15,138 nt of DNA from Hyphomonas sp. UBA5111 (GCA_002414505.1 DHZF01000006.1:1-15138); one strand, 5' to 3'; counted from the first letter of the stretch, positions 1 through 6,484 are shown. The notes: generated by a model from the sequence alone, not told the origin. A program made the numbers and translations.

Positions 1-492
1 GATGATCTGCAACGCCTTGACCATCCAGTCGACGGCGGCGGGCGACAGGGCGTCTCTCAGACCCGCGAACAGGTATTCAAAGGCATGCACAGCGCGAGAC
101 AGCGTCCAGAACACGGCTAGTGTGATGATCGAGCGCAGGATGCGGGTCGCATAGACTTCCGCCTCACCGGATATGTTGGTCACCTGAAGGGCGATATAGA
201 TGCCGATGATGACAGGGACGATCTTGAGGGGCGTCGCGATGGACTGGACCAGCGCGTCGTCGAAACCGGACTTGGTGCCGGAGGCGAGGCGCATGATGGT
301 CTTCACGATGACCCGGGCAAACAGGCCCCGTATCATCAGGGCGATCAGGATGATCCCCACGGCAATGGTGATCTCGCCATAGGTCAGCCCATATGCCCCA
401 TCATTCCAGATATTGCCGATGAAGGTTGCGGACTCGCGCGCCCAGTCGGGGGCGTTCTGGTCAAACCAGCTTGATGATTGCGTCAGGGCCAT
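1..492 (-). CDS. MscS-family mechanosensitive channel, N-terminal part (cut by window edge)
   Basis: This is the first 164 residues of an inner-membrane protein that I read as a small-conductance mechanosensitive channel-type protein, a family that opens under membrane tension to release solutes. Hydrophobic segments lie at about residues 41-59, 87-105 and 117-136, joined by short basic loops. The conserved MscS beta domain would lie beyond the window, so the family call rests on the N-terminal pattern only. I chose the ATG at 492 because GGAG sits 6 nt upstream. An in-frame ATG at 513 would add seven residues (MKQMERR) but has only a palindrome in front and no Shine-Dalgarno. It is the last visible gene of the kdsA-GNAT-rluE series, about 90 bp after rluE. 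Confidence 0.7.
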   Translation of the reverse strand, partial: MALTQSSSWFDQNAPDWARESATFIGNIWNDGAYGLTYGEITIAVGIILIALMIRGLFARVIVKTIMRLASGTKSGFDDALVQSIATPLKIVPVIIGIYIALQVTNISGEAEVYATRILRSIITLAVFWTLSRAVHAFEYLFAGLRDALSPAAVDWMVKALQII

Positions 493-513
493 GCGGCGCT
501 CCATCTGTTTCAT

Positions 514-527
514 CCGGTCGCGACCGG
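514..527. repeat. 14-bp perfect palindrome in the leader of the MscS-type gene
   Basis: CCGGTCGCGACCGG equals its own reverse complement. It lies 22 bp before the preferred start of the channel gene, in the gap after rluE. It could be an operator half-pair or a chance GC-rich palindrome; nothing else in the window repeats it that I noticed. Confidence 0.5.
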
Positions 528-582
528 GCCTGTGGAGTGCCGTTTGCTAATCTGTGTTACGTGGCCTGTGAAGGGTTGGGGG

Positions 583-1137
583 TCAGCCCTTGATGTCGCG
601 CCACTCGCCGGGGGCAAGGCCATCCAGTGTCCAGTCACCGATGCGAGCCCGGATGAGGCGCAGTGTGGGATGCCCCACGGCGGCCGTCATACGGCGGACC
701 TGGCGGTTGCGTCCTTCAATAATAGTCAGCTCGATCCAGCTGTCCGGCACGGATTTACGAAACCGGATGGGCGGGTTGCGGGACCAGAGATCGCCGGGTT
801 CGTCGATCACACGCGCCTTGGCCGGGGCCGTGCGCCCATCATTCAACTCTACACCCGAGCGGAGAGCCTGCAGCGCCGTATCGTCCGGGATGCCTTCGAT
901 CTGGGCCCAGTAGATCTTGGCCATCTTGGCCTTCGGGTCGGAAATCCGCGCCTGCAGCTTGCCGTCATCGGTCAGCAGCAGGAGGCCTTCGCTGTCCCGG
1001 TCGAGCCGACCCGCGGGATAGACGCGCGGGATGTCCATATAATCCGACAGCGTCTCGCGCGAACTTGCCAGTGTGCTCTTGTCGGTGAACTGGGACAGGA
1101 CATTGAACGGTTTGTTGAAAGCGATGAGGCGCGTCAT
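583..1137 (-). CDS. rluE: RluE-type rRNA pseudouridine synthase
   Basis: A 184-residue member of the RsuA/RluB/RluE/RluF family, which converts specific rRNA uridines to pseudouridine in the cytoplasm. The signature [10 protein letters not shown] is at residues 43-52, with Asp46 as the expected catalytic nucleophile, followed by LLLLTDDG. The late motif GRNRQVRRM is also present. The protein begins directly with the catalytic domain (LIAFNKP) and has no N-terminal S4 domain, which fits RluE (23S rRNA U2457 in E. coli) better than RluB, RluF or RsuA. The target site is inferred from family. Its ATG overlaps the stop codon of the acetyltransferase gene by 4 bp (ATGA), so translation is probably coupled. 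Confidence 0.88.
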   Translation of the reverse strand: MTRLIAFNKPFNVLSQFTDKSTLASSRETLSDYMDIPRVYPAGRLDRDSEGLLLLTDDGKLQARISDPKAKMAKIYWAQIEGIPDDTALQALRSGVELNDGRTAPAKARVIDEPGDLWSRNPPIRFRKSVPDSWIELTIIEGRNRQVRRMTAAVGHPTLRLIRARIGDWTLDGLAPGEWRDIKG

Positions 1138-1604
1138 TCTGTGGGGCCTTCCGGTAACAGGCCGAGCGCCGAGGCGGCGGCAGGGGTCCGGATCCAGATC
1201 CAGTCGCCGATGCCTTCGCTGGTGCCACCCGGCTCATTGGTCTCGATCCAGCCCATAGCCCGATAGAAGGTGCGGGCCGTGGTGTTGGACGTATTGCACT
1301 TCAGGGACAGGGCGCTGCCATAGCGCATCATGGTTGCCACCATCAGCGACCGGCCAATGCCCTGGCCCTGATGATCCGGATCGATGAAGAAATGGTGCAG
1401 GAAATGGTCCGGGTCCCAGACGCTGGAAAAGCCGACCGGGCGATCGTCTTTCTCAGCCACCAGGATGCTCTCGCCTTTGGTCTGACGGTCGAACTCGGCC
1501 GCATCAACGCGCTCGATGCCGGCCAGCGGGAACACGTCCCGACTGGCACGGTAGAGGATGGTGGCAAGGGCCTCCCGGTCTGATGCCATACCCTCCCGGA
1601 TCAC
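1134..1604 (-). CDS. GNAT-family N-acetyltransferase
   Basis: A 156-residue single-domain acetyltransferase using acetyl-CoA; the substrate cannot be read from the sequence. The fold is visible as [15 protein letters not shown] at the N-terminus (beta1/alpha1), the acetyl-CoA pyrophosphate loop HQGQGIG at residues 78-84, and [13 protein letters not shown] at 107-119 (motif B region with the usual aromatic residue). The start is a GTG at 1604 overlapping the kdsA stop (GTGA). The later ATG at codon 6 would delete the first beta strand, so I prefer GTG. It is translationally linked to kdsA upstream and rluE downstream. A RimI-like role on a ribosomal protein is possible but is only a guess from the neighbour. 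Confidence 0.85.
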   Translation of the reverse strand: MIREGMASDREALATILYRASRDVFPLAGIERVDAAEFDRQTKGESILVAEKDDRPVGFSSVWDPDHFLHHFFIDPDHQGQGIGRSLMVATMMRYGSALSLKCNTSNTTARTFYRAMGWIETNEPGGTSEGIGDWIWIRTPAAASALGLLPEGPTE

Positions 1605-2449
1605 GCGTTCACGACCTCATGCAGCGATTTCAGCGTGCTCAGCAGGCCCTCGGCCGACGAGAGCGGCAGACAGCTCGGTCCGTCGCATAGCGCCTTGTCC
1701 GGATCGGTGTGGAATTCGAGGAAGACCCCATCCGCGCCGGCGGCAATCGCCGACTTTGCGATGATGGCCACGCCCTCGCGGCGACCGCCCGTGGAGGCGC
1801 CGCCCGTGCGCGGGTCAGCGCCCGGCAGCTGGACCGCATGGGTCGCGTCGATGGTGACCGGGCAGCCGAGTTTCTGCATTTCCGGAATGCCCAGCATGTC
1901 GACGACCAGATTGTTGTAACCGAAGCTGGAGCCGCGCTCGCACAGGATCACGCCGACATCTGCGGCTTCACCGATCTTGGAGACGATGTTCTTGGTATCC
2001 CACGGCGCGATGAACTGGGCTTTCTTGACCTGGATGATGCCGCCAGCGGCGGCGGTGGCCTTGGCGGTGGCGACGACGAGATCGGTCTGGCGGCACAGGA
2101 AGGCCGGGATCTGGACGATGTCGGCCACGTCTGCGACGGCTTCGGCCTGACCGGCCTCATGCAGGTCGGTACAGATCGGCACGCCCAGTTTGGCCTTCAC
2201 GGTCGCAAGCATTTTCAGGCCGTCTGCGAGGCCGGGGCCGCGAAAGGATTTGATCGAGGAACGGTTCGCCTTGTCGAAGCTCGCCTTGAACACATAGGGC
2301 AGGTCCAATTGCGCGCAGATGCGTTTCAGTTCGCTGCCCACTTCGAGAGACAGGCCCTCGTCTTCGAGTACATTGAGGCCGGCAATTACCGATAGCGGTT
2401 TGCCTGTGCCGATGGTCCAACCGGATGTCTTGTGGGTCAGGGCGTTCAT
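1601..2449 (-). CDS. kdsA: 3-deoxy-8-phosphooctulonate synthase (KDO8P synthase)
   Basis: A 282-residue cytoplasmic enzyme condensing phosphoenolpyruvate with arabinose 5-phosphate to Kdo 8-phosphate, the precursor of the inner core sugar Kdo of LPS. Family landmarks are FKASFDKANRSS at residues 54-65, RGPGL, the DLHE stretch, QIPAFLCRQTD, VKKAQF, the GYNNLVVDMLG block, DATHAVQLPG, GGRRE and CDGPSCLPL near the end. Residue 26 is Asn (AGLNVLED), the same position as Asn26 of E. coli KdsA. This marks the metal-independent class rather than the class with a metal-binding Cys there. The ATG at 2449 is chosen because GGAG lies 8 nt upstream; an upstream TTG at 2482 would add a non-conserved 11-residue tail. 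It is the first gene of a kdsA-GNAT-rluE series. Confidence 0.95.
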   Translation of the reverse strand: MNALTHKTSGWTIGTGKPLSVIAGLNVLEDEGLSLEVGSELKRICAQLDLPYVFKASFDKANRSSIKSFRGPGLADGLKMLATVKAKLGVPICTDLHEAGQAEAVADVADIVQIPAFLCRQTDLVVATAKATAAAGGIIQVKKAQFIAPWDTKNIVSKIGEAADVGVILCERGSSFGYNNLVVDMLGIPEMQKLGCPVTIDATHAVQLPGADPRTGGASTGGRREGVAIIAKSAIAAGADGVFLEFHTDPDKALCDGPSCLPLSSAEGLLSTLKSLHEVVNA

Positions 2450-2471
2450 TTGAGTTTCTCCGCTCGGGTGT

Positions 2472-2483
2472 TTTGCTAGCAAA
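2472..2483. repeat. 12-bp perfect palindrome in the kdsA leader
   Basis: TTTGCTAGCAAA is self-complementary and centred about 29 bp upstream of the kdsA start. AT-rich flanks make it stand out from the GC-rich surroundings. It could be a repressor site overlapping a promoter or 5' leader; no regulator is identifiable. Confidence 0.4.
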
Positions 2484-2540
2484 TAGCGGTGTTGCGGGCA
2501 AAAGGTAAGTCGGCGCGGTCAGGGCAGGTCTGCAAACAAA

Positions 2541-2564
2541 GAAGCCGCCCTCTGGGGCGGCTTC
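2541..2564 (-). terminator. Intrinsic terminator ending the small minus-strand unit
   Basis: A perfect 10-bp stem, GAAGCCGCCC pairing with GGGCGGCTTC, encloses a 4-nt loop. Read on the minus strand it is followed by TTTGTTTGC, a T-rich tail; the plus-strand exit has no T run. It therefore terminates transcription coming from higher coordinates. The only minus-strand candidate between it and the terminator at 2843-2869 is the short ORF at 2623-2703. It also insulates kdsA from upstream transcription. Confidence 0.8.
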
Positions 2565-2622
2565 CGTGAGTCCTCGGGACCCAACAAAGTCTGGCAGCGT
2601 TTCAGCGTACCTTCAAATATCT

Positions 2623-2703
2623 CTATGCGCCGACAGGAGGCTGCTCCGGCCGGGCACCACAGGATATAAACTTGTTGATCCCTCTGGTTTTCTCACTCGA
2701 CAT
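2623..2703 (-). CDS. Short ORF (26 codons) with an extremely strong ribosome binding site
   Basis: The predicted peptide has 26 residues, starts MSSEKTRGINKF and ends PEQPPVGA, with one Cys at residue 15. It is polar, with no signal or membrane segment, and I do not recognise it. Support for translation is the 13-nt Shine-Dalgarno just upstream, which matches the full anti-Shine-Dalgarno tail of 16S rRNA with 6 nt between GGAGG and the ATG. Support for a discrete transcript is the pair of flanking minus-strand terminators at 2843-2869 and 2541-2564. After the stop about 58 nt precede the terminator stem. It could be a small protein, a leader peptide on a regulatory RNA, or an sRNA that sequesters ribosomes. 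Against a coding role are its length and the absence of any homologue I can name. Confidence 0.5.
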   Translation of the reverse strand: MSSEKTRGINKFISCGARPEQPPVGA

Positions 2704-2705
2704 GA

Positions 2706-2718
2706 ATCACCTCCTTTC
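2706..2718 (-). promoter_or_regulatory. Full-length Shine-Dalgarno element
   Basis: On the minus strand the bases read GAAAGGAGGTGAT, complementary over 13 nt to the conserved 3' end of 16S rRNA (ATCACCTCCTTTC). Ordinary genes in this window show only 4-6 nt of complementarity. The spacing to the ATG at 2703 suits initiation. Confidence 0.8.
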
Positions 2719-2721
2719 AAG

Positions 2722-2736
2722 CGTGCAACAGGCACG
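2722..2736 (-). other. Small hairpin upstream of the strong Shine-Dalgarno
   Basis: CGTGC-CTGTT-GCACG forms a 5-bp stem with a 5-nt loop ending a few bases before the Shine-Dalgarno element. Further upstream (about 2745-2761) a second weak stem, UCCGGGA with UUCUGGA, can form with two G-U pairs. Together they suggest a structured 5' leader, though both are short enough to be chance. Confidence 0.35.
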
Positions 2737-2842
2737 AACTTTGTCCAGAACCATCCCGGACGAATCAGAGTTAAGCATGATTTGCGCCATTACAAAGTTA
2801 ACTTCAGGGCTTTTTTGGAAGACACTTTCATGACGCATGAAA

Positions 2843-2869
2843 AACGCCCGGACGACGGGCCCGGGCGTT
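2843..2869 (-). terminator. Intrinsic terminator of the RcnB-like gene
   Basis: AACGCCCGG and CCGGGCGTT form a perfect 9-bp stem around a 9-nt loop, followed on the minus strand by a run of five T counting the stem end. It begins about 26 bp after the stop codon of the RcnB-like gene and should end that transcript. This makes the short ORF further downstream a separate transcription unit. Confidence 0.8.
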
Positions 2870-2894
2870 CTGTATTTTCTGAAGTTGGGCCAGC

Positions 2895-3497
2895 CTAGTC
2901 GTAGGCGAGGGCGCCGACGACCAATCCGATGATCGCACCGGTGGCGACCGATGCCAGGATGGCGTCGCCGCTATGATGGTCCCGGACCCAGTAATGTCCG
3001 GGCGGCGGCGCGTAGAGGCCGTAGGTGGAGTAATTCGTGATGTAGACCGTCTGGTGATGCGGCCGATACCAGCCGCCCACATGGTAGGGCGGAACATGGC
3101 CGTGACGATAATAGGGCCCATAGGCGCGGCTGTAGCGGACATAATTGTGCCGCGGCGGCGCATAGTGACGATGGGCGCGCGGTGGCGCGCGGTAAACAGG
3201 CCGCGGCGCCGGCCGGTGATACGGCCGCTGGGCATGATGGCGATTATTGTAGTTGCGATTGCTATGGTGGCCATTATTGTAGCCGCGATTGCCACGATTG
3301 TAGTCGCCGCGGTGATCATTGTCGCGGCGTCCACGGTCTCTGTGGTCGCGGTCTCCGCCACGATGGCCGCCATCATGGTAACCGCCGCCGCGATTGTGAT
3401 CACCGCGTCCGCGTTCCGCATAGGCGGCGGGCGCGGCCAACAGGCCCAGCGTGGCTGTGGTGGCGATCAGGGTGGTAAGGGTCTTGAACAATTTCAT
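2895..3497 (-). CDS. Exported His/Arg/Gly-rich protein with RcnB-like C-terminal domain
   Basis: A 200-residue exported protein. Residues 1-27 are a Sec signal peptide (MKLFKTLTTL, hydrophobic core, cleavage after AAYA). Residues 28 to about 118 are low-complexity and rich in Gly, Arg, His, Asp, Asn and Tyr. Residues about 133-200 (WYRPHHQ..YGLYAPPPGHYWVRD, then an Ala/Gly/Val hydrophobic tail) resemble the RcnB periplasmic family, whose E. coli member tunes nickel and cobalt efflux. The many His residues would suit metal binding, but a metal role is inference. The ATG at 3497 gives a clean signal peptide with GGAGG 11 nt upstream; extension to 3563 adds only an implausible Cys-rich tail. It has its own terminator and is divergent from arfB. 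Confidence 0.72.
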   Translation of the reverse strand: MKLFKTLTTLIATTATLGLLAAPAAYAERGRGDHNRGGGYHDGGHRGGDRDHRDRGRRDNDHRGDYNRGNRGYNNGHHSNRNYNNRHHAQRPYHRPAPRPVYRAPPRAHRHYAPPRHNYVRYSRAYGPYYRHGHVPPYHVGGWYRPHHQTVYITNYSTYGLYAPPPGHYWVRDHHSGDAILASVATGAIIGLVVGALAYD

Positions 3498-3556
3498 GGC
3501 GGGCAAGGCCTCCGACTTGGGGCCCGGACGGACGCATCCGCACAGGCAAACCAGAT

Positions 3557-3571
3557 CCCGCATCCTGCGGG
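3557..3571. other. Hairpin in the divergent RcnB-like/arfB intergenic region
   Basis: CCCGCA-TCC-TGCGGG is a perfect 6-bp stem with a 3-nt loop. It lies 60 bp before the RcnB-like start and 66 bp before the arfB start. It could fold in the 5' leader of the former or serve as an operator. No clear -35/-10 pair was recognised around it. Confidence 0.35.
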
Positions 3572-3636
3572 CTTATGACAGTGACGCTAGTCTTGCGGGG
3601 CTGAACTCTCGCTGAACGCCGTGTTAAGGAAACTCC

Positions 3637-4071
3637 ATGGCCGAGTTCGGGGACATCCGTATCAATGACGAGCTGACATTGCCCGCCTGGGAAGTGTCGG
3701 AAGCGTTCGTGCGTGCGTCCGGGCCGGGTGGGCAGAATGTGAACAAGGTGTCGACCGCCGTGCAGCTGACCTGGCATGTCGAGGCTTCTTCCCTGCCGCC
3801 GGAGGTGAAGGCGCGCTTCGCCAAGCTCTATGCCAACCGGATCACCAAGGATGGCCGCCTGATGCTGGAGGCGTCCGAGCATCGCAGTCAGACGTTGAAC
3901 CGGGAGGCCGCACGCAAGCGCCTGGCCGAAATGATCCTGCGGGCGAGCCGCAAGCCGAAGCGTCGCATCAAGACCAAGCCGACCTATGGCAGCGTCAAGC
4001 GCCGGATCGCGGCCAAGAAGCGACGGGGCGAGATCAAATCCCTGCGCGGCAATGTCGATCCGACGGACTAG
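3637..4071 (+). CDS. arfB: Alternative ribosome-rescue factor ArfB (peptidyl-tRNA hydrolase)
   Basis: A 144-residue release-factor-like hydrolase that enters the A site of ribosomes stalled at mRNA ends and releases the nascent chain. The catalytic GGQ is at residues 31-33 in the context ASGPGGQNVNKVST. There is no codon-recognition domain. The C-terminus from about residue 105 is strongly basic (KPKRRIKTKP, then KRRIAAKKRRGEIKSLRG), the tail that senses an empty mRNA channel in ArfB/YaeJ. Length and domain content match ArfB rather than RF1/RF2. AAGGA lies 6 nt before the ATG. The gene is divergent from the RcnB-like gene and convergent with arsM, with only 6 bp between the two stops. Confidence 0.93.
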   Translation: MAEFGDIRINDELTLPAWEVSEAFVRASGPGGQNVNKVSTAVQLTWHVEASSLPPEVKARFAKLYANRITKDGRLMLEASEHRSQTLNREAARKRLAEMILRASRKPKRRIKTKPTYGSVKRRIAAKKRRGEIKSLRGNVDPTD

Positions 4072-4077
4072 GGCGCG

Positions 4078-5142
4078 CTAGCAGCAGCCGCCGACCGGCG
4101 CGGGGCCGCTGGCGTCCTGAGTCTCTGCGAACACGTCCGGCGCAGCGCAGCCGGGGAAGACACCGAAATGGGTCTTGCCATTACCGACCACCTCGAAGAA
4201 GGGCGCAAAGCGTGTCTCCATCAGCATGGCGAGCGTGTTGCCGCAAACCGGGAAGACGCGGCCGGCTTCAATCTCATGCTCCGCGTCCAGAATGAAGACG
4301 CGCTCCATGCCTTCGACGCCGCCCTTGTAGATGACGGCCTGGCCATAATCCTCGCAGGCCGCCTCCAGCCCGCCCAGCTTCATCAGGCGGGCGGTGACGG
4401 AGGCAAAGCGAATCGGCTCAACCTTGGCCTTCAATTTCGGATCAATGATGGCAAGGCGGCGATGGGTGACGACGCGCGGATCGGCAAAGCCCGCCGCCAT
4501 CGCGATGGCTTCATAATCGTTCCAGTAGAGCGCGCCCGACAGGCATTCGCCATAGAGGATGGGATGGTCGATCAATTCCTGCGGAATGCGCCGGTCTGCA
4601 TAGACGTCCGAGAAATAGAGCTCGCCGCCGGGCTTCAGCAGGCGGTGGGCCTGCCGAAAGACTTCCGGCTTGTCCGTGCAGAGATTGATCACGCAATTGG
4701 AGATGATGAGGTCAAAGGAATTGGGCTCAAGGTCAAGCTCGCCGAGCTTCTCCAGTTCGCCTTTCACAAAGCGCGTATTGGGCGTGTCATAGCCAAATTG
4801 CTCGGCATGCCAGGCTTCATGCGCGCGGGCGACGTCCAGCTGCTCATCTGTCATGTCGACACCGGTGACATGGCCGGTCGGGCCAACCAGCTTGGCCAGG
4901 GCGAACACATCGCGTCCGGCGCCGCTGCCGAGGTCCAGGACTTTCAAGCCTTCCAGCGCGGCCGGAATGGCGAGGCCGCAGCCATAATATTTCGCGGCCA
5001 CGTCATCATGCACGGCGGCGAGGGCGGCGGAGACATGGGCTGGCGGGCGGGAGGCCGTCGTGCAGGCATCGGTCTTGAGATCGGACGAGCTGGTCAGGGT
5101 TTCCCCGTAATAGGTCTTCACCACATCCTGCATCTGGTTCAT
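4078..5142 (-). CDS. arsM: Arsenite S-adenosylmethionine methyltransferase
   Basis: A 354-residue cytoplasmic enzyme that methylates As(III) using S-adenosylmethionine and thiols. The SAM-binding motif VLDLGSGAGRD is at residues 68-78 and GVDMTDEQL at 94-102. All four cysteines expected for this family are present: Cys27, Cys55, Cys150 (SNCVINLC) and Cys200 (GECLSGAL). The spacings of 28 between the first pair and 50 between the last pair equal those of the algal CmArsM (44/72, 174/224). A C-terminal domain from about 240 ends in Gly-Gly-Cys-Cys, a possible thiol/metalloid handle. GGAG lies 6 nt before the ATG. No arsR, arsC, arsB or arsenic operator is visible. It lies 98 bp after the nitroreductase gene, so co-transcription is possible. 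Confidence 0.92.
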   Translation of the reverse strand: MNQMQDVVKTYYGETLTSSSDLKTDACTTASRPPAHVSAALAAVHDDVAAKYYGCGLAIPAALEGLKVLDLGSGAGRDVFALAKLVGPTGHVTGVDMTDEQLDVARAHEAWHAEQFGYDTPNTRFVKGELEKLGELDLEPNSFDLIISNCVINLCTDKPEVFRQAHRLLKPGGELYFSDVYADRRIPQELIDHPILYGECLSGALYWNDYEAIAMAAGFADPRVVTHRRLAIIDPKLKAKVEPIRFASVTARLMKLGGLEAACEDYGQAVIYKGGVEGMERVFILDAEHEIEAGRVFPVCGNTLAMLMETRFAPFFEVVGNGKTHFGVFPGCAAPDVFAETQDASGPAPVGGCC

Positions 5143-5240
5143 GTCGATCTCCGTATTGACTGCGCCCGACCCTAGGGGGCGCGCAGGCGCGTTTCCAGTA
5201 ACGGATGTGTGTGGACTGCGGAAAGCCCCGGAGGCGCCGC

Positions 5241-6398
5241 TCAGCTAATCAGCCGGGAGGTGAGAGGCCAGCGCGGCGAGGCGTCCGGCGGCGGTGCGTA
5301 GCCGAGCCGGAAGATGCCCTGAATGCGCGCGGGCGCTTCAATCCGCAGCCGCTCATGCACTTCGGTGAAACACTCCGCAAGTTCGGGGAATTCCTCCAGC
5401 ACTTGTGAAATCGGCTGAGTCGCGAGGCCCAGCCGGGCGGCGGCCTGTTGCAGGCGAACCCAGCGGGCGCCGGCGTCCAGCTGGTCGGCGCGTGTGTTCT
5501 GCCCGGTCACCAGCCACCCAAAGGTCGGCGTGGCGTCGATGGCCTTTTCGTAAAAGGCCCTGGTTTCCTTGTAAGCCGTGGTGCCGGGCTGGCTCATCTT
5601 CTCCTGGGTCAGCACGCCGGCGGCTTTCATCATCTCGATCATGGTTCCGCTGACCGAGATGCCGTCCGGATTTTCGCGAATGTCGGCGGACCCGATCCGG
5701 GTCAGATTCGTGCTTTCATGGTGTACGCGCGGCGTGGACATCTCGATGGCCCAGCCGCGTTTGCAGACATCCCGGAACCAGTCCACCGTCTCCGGCGCGC
5801 TGGTCACGGCAAACCCGGTGGCTTCCTCCCCTTTCGACACTTCTGTCAGTGTCTCCAGCAGGGCGGGCTCGACCGGCCGGTCGATATCGTAGGGCGTGCG
5901 CACAGTGCGCCGCTGCAGGGCGTGGGCAAACAGCGGATCGCGGGCAACATCGGGAGACGCCTCCAGCCGGACATGGGCGATCGGGCGCGGGTCGAGCCGG
6001 GGATAGGGCTCGCCATCGGGAAAGCGCGTCACATGCGCAATATATCCCTGCTCGGCCGCAGCCTGTCTCAGCAATTCCAGGAAGGCGCCGAGGCTGATCG
6101 TGATCTGCCGGTTCGGCGGGTCGGTTTCCGGCAACAGCCGGTCGAGGTCGCAATACAGGGTGAGCCTGTCCTCGCCGATGAGTTCGATCAGCCAGGGCTG
6201 GCGATTATGCGGACTGGGGGCGAGGATGGCATAGGCCAGAGCATTCAGACGGACGTCGCCGAAGCCCTCTTCGGCTTCCCGCCAGGGTTCGCGCACGGCG
6301 TCAAGGCGCTGGGCGGATTGGTACGTACACGACCCGGCTGCGCCAAGGATCAGGACGGCGGCGCCGCCCGTCATCAGCAAGGCTCGTCTGGAGACCAT
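5241..6398 (-). CDS. Exported nitroreductase-family (Acg-type) flavoprotein
   Basis: A 385-residue protein with a twin-arginine-type export signal (SRRALLM followed by a hydrophobic run to about residue 23), and AAGSC at 20-24 that could serve weakly as a lipobox. The body matches the long, pseudo-dimeric nitroreductase-like proteins related to mycobacterial Acg. APSPHNRQPW at residues 60-69 is the FMN-site signature, with later supporting blocks RRTVRTPYD and GARWVRLQQAAARLGLATQPISQ. FMN binding and Tat export are inferred; the substrate is unknown, and Acg-type proteins may store flavin rather than reduce nitro compounds. A G-rich GGGGGAA precedes the ATG. It sits between der upstream and arsM downstream on the same strand. 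Confidence 0.78.
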   Translation of the reverse strand: MVSRRALLMTGGAAVLILGAAGSCTYQSAQRLDAVREPWREAEEGFGDVRLNALAYAILAPSPHNRQPWLIELIGEDRLTLYCDLDRLLPETDPPNRQITISLGAFLELLRQAAAEQGYIAHVTRFPDGEPYPRLDPRPIAHVRLEASPDVARDPLFAHALQRRTVRTPYDIDRPVEPALLETLTEVSKGEEATGFAVTSAPETVDWFRDVCKRGWAIEMSTPRVHHESTNLTRIGSADIRENPDGISVSGTMIEMMKAAGVLTQEKMSQPGTTAYKETRAFYEKAIDATPTFGWLVTGQNTRADQLDAGARWVRLQQAAARLGLATQPISQVLEEFPELAECFTEVHERLRIEAPARIQGIFRLGYAPPPDASPRWPLTSRLIS

Positions 6399-6445
6399 TG
6401 GCTATTCCCCCGAAGCAATCGTCTCGCCGAATGCCACGTTGAGGA

Positions 6446-6478
6446 GGCGCGCCCTTTGACAGAGCGCAAGGGCGCGCC
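6446..6478 (-). terminator. Strong inverted repeat just after der
   Basis: GGCGCGCCCTT and AAGGGCGCGCC form a perfect 11-bp stem around an 11-nt loop, starting 7 bp after the der stop. The base of the stem is followed on the minus strand by TCCTCAACG, not a T run. It is therefore either a Rho-assisted or processing hairpin, or an imperfect intrinsic terminator separating der from the nitroreductase gene. Confidence 0.45.
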
Positions 6479-6484
6479 GTATGG

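Noticed and set aside
2706..2718. Plus-strand match to the 3' end of 16S rRNA, suggesting an rRNA fragment
   Set aside because: Only 13 nt match and the flanks do not; it is explained as the Shine-Dalgarno of the minus-strand short ORF.
2785..2802. GTTAAC and TTAAC motifs as possible CtrA sites (also at 12528-12533)
   Set aside because: The paired TTAA-N7-TTAA arrangement is not complete at either place; half-sites alone are too common.
2566..2898. 110-codon plus-strand open frame in the kdsA / RcnB-like gap
   Set aside because: It runs through the terminator stem at 2843-2869 and the reversed Shine-Dalgarno, and has no ribosome binding site or recognisable domain.
3240..3420. Repetitive ATTGT/GCGATTG tracts as possible DNA repeats or CRISPR-like array
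   Set aside because: They are irregular and explained by Asn/Tyr/Arg/Gly codons of the low-complexity region of the RcnB-like protein.
4168..5175. Long plus-strand open frame opposite arsM
   Set aside because: Antisense shadow of a gene with a conserved SAM-binding motif and four diagnostic cysteines.
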